Shown in pieces: positions 1 to 5,585 of a stretch of DNA of 5,585 nucleotides (position 1 is the stretch's first letter; every line of letters starts with the position of its first letter). The stretch spans positions 1 through 5,585 of the forward strand of contig CALDZQ010000057.1 of NCBI GenBank assembly GCA_937944035.1, given 5' to 3'. Position numbers and translations under genes: made by a program. The notes below the pieces were generated by a model. That model searched no databases. It saw only the letters and a program-made list of their open reading frames with translations, and was not told where the DNA came from. This DNA is from an uncultured Neomegalonema sp. GTDB taxonomy: Bacteria; Pseudomonadota; Alphaproteobacteria; Rhodobacterales; Rhodobacteraceae.

Positions 1-3
1 GTA

Positions 4-18
4 GGGTCTGTTGAGTAT
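4..18 (+). repeat. Left terminal inverted repeat of the IS
   Basis: GGGTCTGTTGAGTAT pairs with the right end with mismatches only at repeat positions 4 and 5. The preceding TA at 2-3 is the presumed target duplication. Confidence 0.88.
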
Positions 19-47
19 TGGGATTCCCAACTGATCTGAATTGTGAT
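18..47 (+). promoter_or_regulatory. Possible transposase promoter overlapping a 13-bp palindrome
   Basis: TTGGGA at 18-23 and TGTGAT at 42-47 each match the sigma-70 consensus boxes at four of six positions, separated by 18 bp. Transcription would begin shortly before the Shine-Dalgarno at 62-68. The -35-like box is one arm of a perfect palindrome, TTGGGA-T-TCCCAA, at 18-30. This is inference from spacing and weak consensus matches; the palindrome itself is directly visible. Confidence 0.3.
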
Positions 48-61
48 TCATGCTTCCTTTT

Positions 62-68
62 AAGGAGG
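62..68 (+). promoter_or_regulatory. Strong Shine-Dalgarno that sets the transposase start at GTG 74
   Basis: AAGGAGG lies five bases before an in-frame GTG (74-76). An upstream in-frame ATG at 50 has no comparable site, and a start there would put this motif inside the coding region. Starting at 74 gives a protein beginning MESDRSVIT, which fits the usual short N-terminus of IS427-type transposases. Confidence 0.7.
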
Positions 69-73
69 TTGCT

Positions 74-427
74 GTGGAATCGGATCGTAGTGTTATCACT
101 GACCGTATGTGGGAACTGATGGAGCCTGAATGCCTTGGCAAGCGGAGGGATCCTGGCCGTACAGGCAGTGACGGGCGATTGTTTTTAGAAGCGGTTTTGT
201 GGATTGCCCGCACGGGCAGTCCTTGGCGGGATTTGCCAGAACGTTTTGGCAAGTGGAATACGACCTACAAGCGGTTTAGAGAATGGGTCAAGCGGGATGT
301 TTTCCATCGCATATTCAATGCGTTGAGTGATGAACCGGACATGGAATACGCCATGATTGACGGAACGATTGTCAAGGTCCATCGTCATGGTCAGGGCGCA
401 AAAGGGGGACTCAAAATCAGGCCATAG
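74..427 (+). CDS. IS5-family transposase, N-terminal part (OrfA), 117 aa
   Basis: This encodes the N-terminal half of a DDE transposase that would cut and join the ends of its own element. The conserved N-terminal IS5-type region is clear: a VITDRMWELMEP-like start, then AVLWIARTGSPWRDLPERFGKW, then a helix-rich stretch (FKRF/REWVKRDVF-like). The first catalytic Asp is in MIDGTIVKVHRH, encoded at 359-361; most relatives have S or A where this has G after the Asp. The frame follows the family consensus as far as GQGAKGG, then runs into a stop after five foreign residues (LKIRP). In the frame one base back the consensus continues directly as TQNQAIGKSKGG. GTG 74 is preferred over ATG 50 because of the Shine-Dalgarno. 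On its own this product lacks the second Asp and the Glu, so it cannot catalyse transposition. Identification is secure. Confidence 0.88.
   Translation: MESDRSVITDRMWELMEPECLGKRRDPGRTGSDGRLFLEAVLWIARTGSPWRDLPERFGKWNTTYKRFREWVKRDVFHRIFNALSDEPDMEYAMIDGTIVKVHRHGQGAKGGLKIRP
398..412 (+). other. Frame change between OrfA and OrfB: possible programmed -1 frameshift site or one-base deletion
   Basis: The run GCAAAAGGGGGACTC is read GCA-AAA-GGG-GGA-CTC in the OrfA frame. A backward slip of one base on GGA (re-pairing as GGG) gives ACT-CAA as the next codons. This restores the family sequence AKGG-TQNQAIG without gain or loss of a residue. Several IS5-superfamily elements make transposase from two frames by -1 frameshifting, so this may be programmed. 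However, the classic X-XXY-YYZ heptamer is not perfectly met, and single-frame relatives can be explained by one extra A here, so mutation is equally possible. Confidence 0.5.
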
Positions 428-830
428 GTAAATCGAAGGGTGGATTGACCACCAAAATACTGGCTTTGACGGATGCTTTGGGAAATCTGGTCCGGTTCGA
501 GTTATTGCCCGGCAACCGATACGACACTGTGGGCGTGGCACCGCTCATTGAAGGAGTGCGTTTTGGCGGATTACTGGCCGATAAAGCCTTCGACTGCAAT
601 TGGATTGTCGATGATCTAAATGAGCGCGGGGCGTTGATCTGTATCTCGCAACGGCCACAACGCAAGGAACCGTTGGACATCGATCTGGAACTCTACAAAG
701 AACGGCATCTAATCGAAAACTTTTTCGGAAAGCTCAAGGAATTCAAACGCATCGCTCTACGAAGCGACAAGAAGATTGCAGCTTCAGCGCAATGATCTAC
801 GCCGTCGCTGCAATCATCAATGCAAAATGA
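409..830 (+). pseudogene. IS5-family transposase, C-terminal catalytic part (OrfB), interrupted by a second frame break
   Basis: This is the rest of the DDE catalytic domain. The frame open from 409 to 795 carries TQNQAIGKSKGG, TTKILALTDALGNLVRF, the second catalytic Asp in LLADKAFD (580-582), and the Glu in the Y-2-R-3-E-6-K signature (YKERHLIENFFGKLK; Glu at 715-717). After LRSDK the frame leaves the family pattern (KIAASAQ, stop at 795). The expected ending reappears in the frame one base back from 774: DCSFSAMIYAVAAIINAK with a stop at 828-830, abutting the right inverted repeat. A base appears to be missing at about 771-774 (AAG-A?A-GAT). No slippery run is evident there, so decay or a sequencing error is likelier than programmed shifting. 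With both breaks repaired the transposase would be about 252 residues, normal for the group. Confidence 0.82.
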
Positions 831-844
831 TACTCAACAAGCCC
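830..844 (-). repeat. Right terminal inverted repeat of the IS
   Basis: Read on the minus strand this is GGGCTTGTTGAGTAT, matching the left end at 13 of 15 bases. The last base of the expected transposase stop codon (828-830) is the first base of this repeat. TA follows at 845-846. Confidence 0.88.
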
Positions 845-846
845 TA

Positions 847-884
847 GTGCGTTCAAAACCGATCCATGATCGCGGCGTAACGCT
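847..884. other. 38-bp host remnant between the IS and the operon's last stop codon
   Basis: This is the only host DNA between the element and the operon. On the minus strand it holds CGATC-ATG-GATCG (872 down to 860) followed by G and four T. This is a five-base stem with a three-base loop and resembles a very weak terminator. The ATG in the loop opens only ATG-GAT-CGG-TTT-TGA, so no gene starts here. Nothing else is recognisable. Confidence 0.35.
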
Positions 885-2993
885 CTACCTTCCCTCAACC
901 CGCCATGCCGCAAACAGCAGACCCACTGCGATCAGCAGCGCCAGCCAACCCGGCGCGAGCGGTGTCAGGCGCGAATCCCGCACCACATACGCCCCGCGCT
1001 CCCGCAACCCGATCCAGTCGTTCCCGTAAGCCCGCCGTGTGCCGCTGACACGGCGCAGGCGCGGAATCCCTGCCTCACTCAGCATAACCTGCGCCCCGCC
1101 CGTGGCCGCGACAACCGGATTGAGAATATCAAACGTCGCCAGCGGGTTCTCAAACTCCTTCGGCGAGGCCGGACCAACAGCCGCCGCCGTGCTCAACACC
1201 CCGTCCGTGATCGAGTACAGCCCCTGCTCTTCCGCCTCAAACAACGCGCGCCAGCGTCCGGGGCCACTCGCCTCGAACGGCACACTCATCCGCTCACCGG
1301 AGGGTGCAACAATATCCGCCGCAACAGGCGCCTCCCCCAGCGAGCGGCGCACCACCTCGACCGATGCACCATTGGCCATCGCCGTCAGCGCATCTTCCTC
1401 TAGCTGCGGCTCTTTCATCAGCCAATGCGCAACCCGGCGCAGCATTTCGGCCAACGGTCCGCCGCCCTCGTACCCGCGCGACCAAAGCCACGCCGTATCA
1501 CTGGCCAGCATCGCCACACGACCCTCACCGACGCGATCCATCACCAACAGCGGCTCACCATTCTCGCCTGACATCAGCACATCCCCGCTGCGCGGCTCAA
1601 TGTCGATCAGACGCATCCAGCGCCCCCATGTCGGGTCCGTCGCACTCGCTTGCGGCAGCGTCGCCGTAACCGGATGTTTCTCGCCCGCTTCGGTCAGCAA
1701 TGGAGAGAACAGCGCCTCCAACGACCCGCCCGTCGGAATCGCGGGCATAATCTCGGCCAAGGGACTGCGGTAGAGGCTGGCAGGTCCACCAAAATCAGGA
1801 CCGGCCGCAATCAAAACCGCCCCGCCCCGCCGCACATATCCGGCAACATTGGCCAGATACGCCGGAGCCAACACCCCGCGCCGCACATATTTATCGAAGA
1901 TCACCAGATCGAAATCATCAATCTTCTGCATGAACAATTCCCGCGTCGGAAACGGGATAAGCGACAGCTCACGGATCGGCGTCCCCGTCATCTTACTCGG
2001 CGGACGCAGGATGGTGAAATGCACCAGATCAACCGACGGATCAGCCTTCAGCAGGTTCCGCCAGGACCGCTCCCCCGCATGAGGTTGACCGGAGACCAGC
2101 AAAACCCGCAAGCGATCGCGCGTGCCCTGCACGGTGAACAGCGCCCGATTGTTGCGCATGGTGATCTCGCCGTCGAGTTCCTGCACCTCCAACTCGAACA
2201 CACTCGCCCCGCCCTTATCCAACGGCGCTTCGATGGTCGTCGGCTCGTTCAAGGTGATCGTATCAAGGCGCACAGGGCGGCCATCAATGCTCAACGTGAT
2301 GCGCGGCGGCGGCGCACCAGCGGGCGCATTGCCTTGGTCAATCACCCGCAAACGGATTTTCGTATCCTCGCCCACAATCCCGAAATTGGGCGCGCTCTCA
2401 AGGATCAGGCGGCGGTCATACGCCCCGCTGCGGCCCGTTGACAGCATATGCGTCGGCGCGGGAAAGCGGCTCCGAATGGCGTCCTCATCCAGCGCAGCAA
2501 AATCCGGCGCATCATGCGCGCGGCCATCGGTGATGATGACGGCCCCCGCAATCCGGTCCTGCCCCACATCGGCCAGCGCCGTTTCCATCGCATTGAACAG
2601 CCGCGTACCCGGATCATCCGACGCCGTCCCCGATTTCGCATCCACCGTCGCAATGCGCAGCTCCAGCGGTGTCCGGCGATCCAGCGATTCCGCCGCTTCG
2701 CGAATGGACGCAGCCGCCTGTGCGGCCAGTTCGGCGCGCCCGTCAATCGTCTGACTCGCGCTTTCATCGACCAGCAACAGCGCCACATCGCTCAGCGGAT
2801 CGCGCAATTCCTGCGTCAATTTCGGGTCCAACAGCCCCGCCAACAGCACCAGCCCCGCCAGCAGCCGCAGCCAAGCCCCCCGCGCCCCGCGCCACAAACC
2901 AAAGCCGAAAACCACCAAAATCAGCGCCACAAAGACGCCAATTACCCACATGGGAACGCTCGGATTGAAGATAACACCTGTTGCGCTGTCCAT
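885..2993 (-). CDS. Membrane-anchored vWA-like / amidotransferase-like protein, 702 aa
   Basis: This is a large protein probably displayed on the periplasmic side of the inner membrane; its function is unknown. Helix 1 spans about residues 14-33 and helix 2 about 42-55, with a positive loop (WRGARGAWLR) between them. A von Willebrand A-like domain follows (about 68-165). It has a complete-looking metal-ion site: DESAS (D76, S78, S80), T130 and the Asp of IITDG (D156). Residues about 200-290 are beta-rich (RITLSIDGRPVRL). Residues about 293-425 resemble a class I glutamine amidotransferase fold (RVLLVSGQ, FDLVIFDKY, YVRRGGAVLIAAGP). A conserved GEGRVAMLASDTAWLWSRG segment lies near 490. One helix near the C-terminus (about 680-697) ends in WRVEGR. 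There is no Cys anywhere, so no amidotransferase nucleophile. Start: ATG 2993 has a good Shine-Dalgarno; the in-frame TTG at 3014 does not. It lies 10 bp after the DUF4159 gene and is probably co-transcribed with it. Confidence 0.88.
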   Translation of the reverse strand: MDSATGVIFNPSVPMWVIGVFVALILVVFGFGLWRGARGAWLRLLAGLVLLAGLLDPKLTQELRDPLSDVALLLVDESASQTIDGRAELAAQAAASIREAAESLDRRTPLELRIATVDAKSGTASDDPGTRLFNAMETALADVGQDRIAGAVIITDGRAHDAPDFAALDEDAIRSRFPAPTHMLSTGRSGAYDRRLILESAPNFGIVGEDTKIRLRVIDQGNAPAGAPPPRITLSIDGRPVRLDTITLNEPTTIEAPLDKGGASVFELEVQELDGEITMRNNRALFTVQGTRDRLRVLLVSGQPHAGERSWRNLLKADPSVDLVHFTILRPPSKMTGTPIRELSLIPFPTRELFMQKIDDFDLVIFDKYVRRGVLAPAYLANVAGYVRRGGAVLIAAGPDFGGPASLYRSPLAEIMPAIPTGGSLEALFSPLLTEAGEKHPVTATLPQASATDPTWGRWMRLIDIEPRSGDVLMSGENGEPLLVMDRVGEGRVAMLASDTAWLWSRGYEGGGPLAEMLRRVAHWLMKEPQLEEDALTAMANGASVEVVRRSLGEAPVAADIVAPSGERMSVPFEASGPGRWRALFEAEEQGLYSITDGVLSTAAAVGPASPKEFENPLATFDILNPVVAATGGAQVMLSEAGIPRLRRVSGTRRAYGNDWIGLRERGAYVVRDSRLTPLAPGWLALLIAVGLLFAAWRVEGR

Positions 2994-3006
2994 ACCGCGC
3001 TCCCTA
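2994..3006 (-). promoter_or_regulatory. Shine-Dalgarno overlapping the upstream stop codon
   Basis: On the minus strand the junction reads TAGGGAGCGCGGTATG. AGGGAG begins within the TAG stop of the DUF4159 gene and sits six bases before the ATG at 2993. This fixes the start of the downstream gene and suggests translational coupling. Confidence 0.72.
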
Positions 3007-5585
3007 CTGGCCAAGCCGTTGCAGCAGGGCAGGAATATGCACCTGATCGGATTTGTACGAGCCGGTATAGGCGTACATCACCAGATTAATCCCGAAGCGG
3101 ATCGCCAACTCGCGTTGCCGCTCACCATTACGGCCTGACATCGGCAGCATCCGCCGTCCGCGATCATCCATCGCCCAAGCGCCCGCCCAGTCGTGACTGC
3201 CCACCATCACCGGAGAGACACCGTCATTCTTGAACGCACCTTCTTCGGCCACTTTCTCAATATCTTCCGGCGGAGCGGCCTCGACCCAGACATTGCCGCC
3301 ATCCCAGCGGCCCGGAAATTCGTCGAGCAAAAAGAAACTGCGCCGCAGCACATGGCCTTCCGGCACAGGGGACAGGGGCGGCAAATCCAGCCCGGCCGTC
3401 AGCCGCCGCATTGCGCGCAGGCCCGGCGTATCGCCACTGCCCAGCGCCAGATTGCGGTCGCGGGTATCGAGTATCAGCATCCCGCCCCGGCGCATATATT
3501 CGTTCAGCCGCGCCACCGCCTCATCGCTGGGGCGGGCTTGCTTGTCGGAAATGGCCCAGTAGATCAGCGGAAAAACCGCCAGCTCATCCGCCTCAAGGTT
3601 CACACCCTTCGGATCACCCGGCTCTACCGAGGTCCGCTCGATCAACGCGCGGGTCAGGCCGAACAGGCCCGCCTCCGCGATCTTGTCAGACTTTCCGTCA
3701 CCGGTGATGACATAGCCCAGCGACCCGTCCAGCGCCGCGCGAACCGCCCGCTTCTCGGCCTCGTCCGCCCGCGCATGGTCCGCCGCACCAAAGGCCAGCG
3801 TCGCAACCAGCGTTGCCGCCACCGCCCCGCGCAGCTTTCCGGCCAGCGCCAGCGCCGCCAGCGCGTCAATCATCAGCAGGCCAAGGGCCAGCGCGAGGAA
3901 CCAAGATTTCAATTCCGTCTCCTTACGCGCGCCAAGCGTCTCGATTATCGCGGTTGCGGGCGGTGGCGGTGCGGCGGTCAGGACCGCATCCGCAGGCAGC
4001 AGATTATGCGCCCGCAAAGCCCCCGCCTCGGCCCCGCCAACCGCCTGATACAGACCGGGCGGCGCGGTTTCGGACGCCGCTTTACCCAGCAACGCCCCTT
4101 CAATCGTCTTCGCAGCCTCAGGGGCGTCACGCAGCACACCATCCGCCCCGATCAAGGACAGCGGCGACCAGAATCCGGTCACTTCAACACCCGCTTGCGC
4201 ATCGCCGCCGACCCCGAATTTCACGACGCGGTCCAGCAGCTCAAGAAACAACCCCGACAGCGGCAGCGTCGACCATCGCGGGTCCGCGCCCGTATGGAAC
4301 AGCACAATCCGCCCGTCGCCGCGCGTATCCGATGTCACCAGCGGCGCACCATCGGTCAGCGAGGCCCATGTGCGGGTCGGCAGATCAATATCCGGCTCGG
4401 CCAGCACCTGCTTGTTAATCCGCGCATCTTCCGGCGCTTTCAGTCCCGCAAACGGGCTGTCCGGCGAGAATGACGCGATCTTCTGCGGCTCCCCCCAAGA
4501 CATCGCCCCGCCCAGATCACGGCCGCCGGGACGCAAACGCACGGGCAGCAGCGGATCATCCACCGCGCCGAAGCTGTTGCGTTGCTCATCGGCGGTCGCG
4601 GCCAGCGTCGGCCCGGCAAAGCGGATTAAAACCCCGCCTTCCTCAACCCATGCCAGTAAATCGGCAGCCTCTTGCTCAGGGAACGCGCCCACATCGACAA
4701 GGATAATCACATCCGCATTCGCGCCCAGCAGATCGTCAATCGCCCCCTCGCGCAACTCCGTCGAGGTTTCCAGCGCATTGCGAATATAATGCGCCCCGGA
4801 CAACAGCCGCTGCCCGCCCTCAGGCCGCTCGCCGGACACAAGGCCCACACGCTTGCGCCGCCAGCGGTCATCCAACATCGAGACAGCCCCCGCATGGTTC
4901 TGCCCCTCGATCCCCAGCACCGCGATCCGGTTGCGCAGCTCAAGCGGCGCATCGAAAACCGCATCCGCACTCATCGCCCCGGCCTCAAACGCGGCGGGGG
5001 CCACGGCGAGCGCACGGCGCGTCCCGTCATCCTCGGCGCTGTAACCAATCACCTGCGCGGTGGCCTCTGCCCCTGCGGAGGCCCGCAAAACCTGCGCCCC
5101 AAGCCCGCCACCTTCGGGCGGTTTCGGCAACACAGCCCGCACCGTCACTTCCGGACCCACCATCCGCAACTCACCCACTTCGGCCAGTTTCGCAGCCAGC
5201 GGCCCGAATTGCTCCTCACCATCCAGACCGTCATGCAGCCATACCGTCTGCGTCGCATCCCCCGCATCCGCTTCAAGTCGTGCAAACAGGTCAAAACGGT
5301 TCGGCGGCCATGCGGCGGGTTCCAGCGCCTCAATCCGCGCGCGCGCATCAGCGGCGGTCAGTATTTCCGCCTCCCGCGCAACTTCCTGCTCACGGGCGAG
5401 AATTTCAAGCTGCACGGTAATTCCGGCCCGCTCGGCACGGCCAAGAACATCATTCGCGGCGGCAATCCGCGCGTCCCAATCCGGCGCAGACGCCCAGCCG
5501 CCATCCATCACCAGCCGCAAAGGCCCGTCTCCGCGCAGGCTCTCACGCGGGTTCAGCAACGGCTGCGCAAACGCCAAAATCGCCA
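3004..5585 (-). CDS. BatA N-terminal / DUF4159 domain fusion protein (5' end outside window), at least 859 aa
   Basis: The reading frame is open to the window edge. Its first visible residues (AILAFAQPLLNP) match the end of the membrane helix that follows the BatA domain in this family, so the true start and the BatA part lie upstream. Counting from the Leu at 5577: residues 20-150 are a degenerate vWA-like region (LRLVMDGGWAS, no intact DxSxS); about 285-325 are amidotransferase-like (ADVIILVDVG, WVEEGGVLIRFAGP); about 557-600 form a transmembrane hairpin with KLRG between the helices; about 615-850 are DUF4159 (GSLGYVITGDG, VFPLIYWAIS, LNEYMRRGGMLILDTRD, RSFFLLDEFPGRWDG, ELAIRFGINLVMYAYTGSYKSDQVHIPALLQRL). 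The visible part contains no Cys. By the positive-inside rule both large parts face the periplasm. Such genes usually follow moxR and a DUF58 gene. The molecular function is unknown; the family call is secure. Confidence 0.9.
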   Translation of the reverse strand, partial: AILAFAQPLLNPRESLRGDGPLRLVMDGGWASAPDWDARIAAANDVLGRAERAGITVQLEILAREQEVAREAEILTAADARARIEALEPAAWPPNRFDLFARLEADAGDATQTVWLHDGLDGEEQFGPLAAKLAEVGELRMVGPEVTVRAVLPKPPEGGGLGAQVLRASAGAEATAQVIGYSAEDDGTRRALAVAPAAFEAGAMSADAVFDAPLELRNRIAVLGIEGQNHAGAVSMLDDRWRRKRVGLVSGERPEGGQRLLSGAHYIRNALETSTELREGAIDDLLGANADVIILVDVGAFPEQEAADLLAWVEEGGVLIRFAGPTLAATADEQRNSFGAVDDPLLPVRLRPGGRDLGGAMSWGEPQKIASFSPDSPFAGLKAPEDARINKQVLAEPDIDLPTRTWASLTDGAPLVTSDTRGDGRIVLFHTGADPRWSTLPLSGLFLELLDRVVKFGVGGDAQAGVEVTGFWSPLSLIGADGVLRDAPEAAKTIEGALLGKAASETAPPGLYQAVGGAEAGALRAHNLLPADAVLTAAPPPPATAIIETLGARKETELKSWFLALALGLLMIDALAALALAGKLRGAVAATLVATLAFGAADHARADEAEKRAVRAALDGSLGYVITGDGKSDKIAEAGLFGLTRALIERTSVEPGDPKGVNLEADELAVFPLIYWAISDKQARPSDEAVARLNEYMRRGGMLILDTRDRNLALGSGDTPGLRAMRRLTAGLDLPPLSPVPEGHVLRRSFFLLDEFPGRWDGGNVWVEAAPPEDIEKVAEEGAFKNDGVSPVMVGSHDWAGAWAMDDRGRRMLPMSGRNGERQRELAIRFGINLVMYAYTGSYKSDQVHIPALLQRLGQ

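Larger units (their letters stand above)
4..844 (+). mobile_element. IS5-family insertion sequence (IS427-like group), 841 bp, probably decayed
   Basis: The element is delimited by imperfect terminal inverted repeats, GGGTCTGTTGAGTAT at the left and GGGCTTGTTGAGTAT (read inward) at the right, matching at 13 of 15 positions. A TA dinucleotide flanks each end (2-3 and 845-846), as expected for IS427-type elements, which duplicate a very short TA-containing target. Inside is one DDE transposase in two main overlapping frames plus a displaced C-terminal tail. The length is normal for the group, so the element looks complete in structure. Its base composition is less GC-rich than the adjoining genes, consistent with acquisition from elsewhere. 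It sits 38 bp beyond the stop codon of the minus-strand operon and is transcribed toward it. Boundaries and family are well supported by the sequence; mobility is doubtful because of the frame breaks. Confidence 0.93.

Noticed and set aside
50..73. ATG at 50 as the transposase start
   Set aside because: It has no ribosome site, and the strong AAGGAGG at 62-68 is placed for GTG 74. The extra residues are not part of the family N-terminus.
185..680. Minus-strand frames inside the IS
   Set aside because: They are antisense to a conserved transposase and match nothing recognisable; IS5-type elements do not normally carry passenger genes on that strand.
856..872. Intrinsic terminator for the minus-strand operon
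   Set aside because: The stem is only five base pairs, not GC-rich, and followed by just four T. It is too weak to call; it is mentioned only within the remnant entry.
847..880. Remnant of a gene interrupted by the IS, ending at TAA 878-880
   Set aside because: In the frame ending at that TAA the codon at 845-847 is itself TAG, so no convergent reading frame can be continued through the restored target site.
820..1029. + strand frame crossing the right IS boundary into the operon
   Set aside because: It begins in the IS tail, crosses the insertion junction and reads antisense into the C-terminus of the 702-residue protein, with no family resemblance.
1650..2441. 263-codon + strand frame opposite the vWA-like gene
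   Set aside because: Its low-complexity Arg/Gln/His composition and antisense position to a well-supported gene mark it as a shadow frame.
2994..3014. TTG at 3014 as the start of the 702-residue protein
   Set aside because: It would overlap the upstream gene and has no good ribosome site. ATG at 2993 follows AGGGAG at normal spacing and leads directly into the membrane helix.
3193..4473. Long + strand open frame (426 codons) opposite the DUF4159 gene
   Set aside because: It is Arg/Gln/Pro-rich with no recognisable domain. It lies antisense to a clear family member and is a by-product of GC-rich codon use; the same applies to the other long + strand frames between 1039 and 4970.

Overview
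The window carries two unrelated blocks. Positions 4-844 are an IS5-superfamily insertion sequence of the IS427 type, reading on the + strand. Positions 885-5585 are two tandem minus-strand genes for large membrane-anchored proteins, of which the upstream one runs off the right edge of the window. The minus-strand genes are strongly GC-rich, with G/C at most third codon positions, while the IS is visibly less GC-rich. Codon use and the BatA/DUF4159 fusion architecture point to an alphaproteobacterium, perhaps of the Rhodobacterales; the genus cannot be fixed from this sequence alone.

Layout. Bases 1-3 are the only host sequence left of the IS. The IS is bounded by imperfect 15-bp inverted repeats (4-18 and 830-844) flanked by TA on both sides. 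Its transposase is spread over three reading frames: OrfA (start best placed at GTG 74, stop at 427), OrfB (one base back, 409-795), and a conserved C-terminal tail in a third frame ending at 828-830. The first frame change may be programmed frameshifting or a mutation. The second looks like a simple one-base loss. A 38-bp host remnant (847-884) then separates the IS from the stop codon of the last operon gene.

Minus-strand operon. The upstream gene (3004-5585, 5' end outside) encodes an aerotolerance-type (BatA N-terminus) protein with a degenerate von Willebrand A region, a class I glutamine-amidotransferase-like segment, a transmembrane hairpin and a C-terminal DUF4159 domain. Ten bases later, with a Shine-Dalgarno that overlaps the previous stop codon, comes a 702-residue protein (885-2993). 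It has two N-terminal membrane helices, a vWA-like domain with a complete-looking MIDAS motif, an amidotransferase-like segment without a catalytic Cys, and one C-terminal helix. In alphaproteobacteria such genes usually follow a MoxR AAA+ ATPase and a DUF58 gene, which would lie beyond the right edge. The likely theme is a MoxR/vWA envelope or chaperone-like module whose molecular job is not established.

I see no CRISPR, tRNA, rRNA, riboswitch or phage signal, and no convincing new system. The points most worth a second look are the two successive frame breaks in the transposase, the complete absence of cysteine from about 1,560 residues of the two membrane proteins, and the internal signal-peptide-like segment just before DUF4159.
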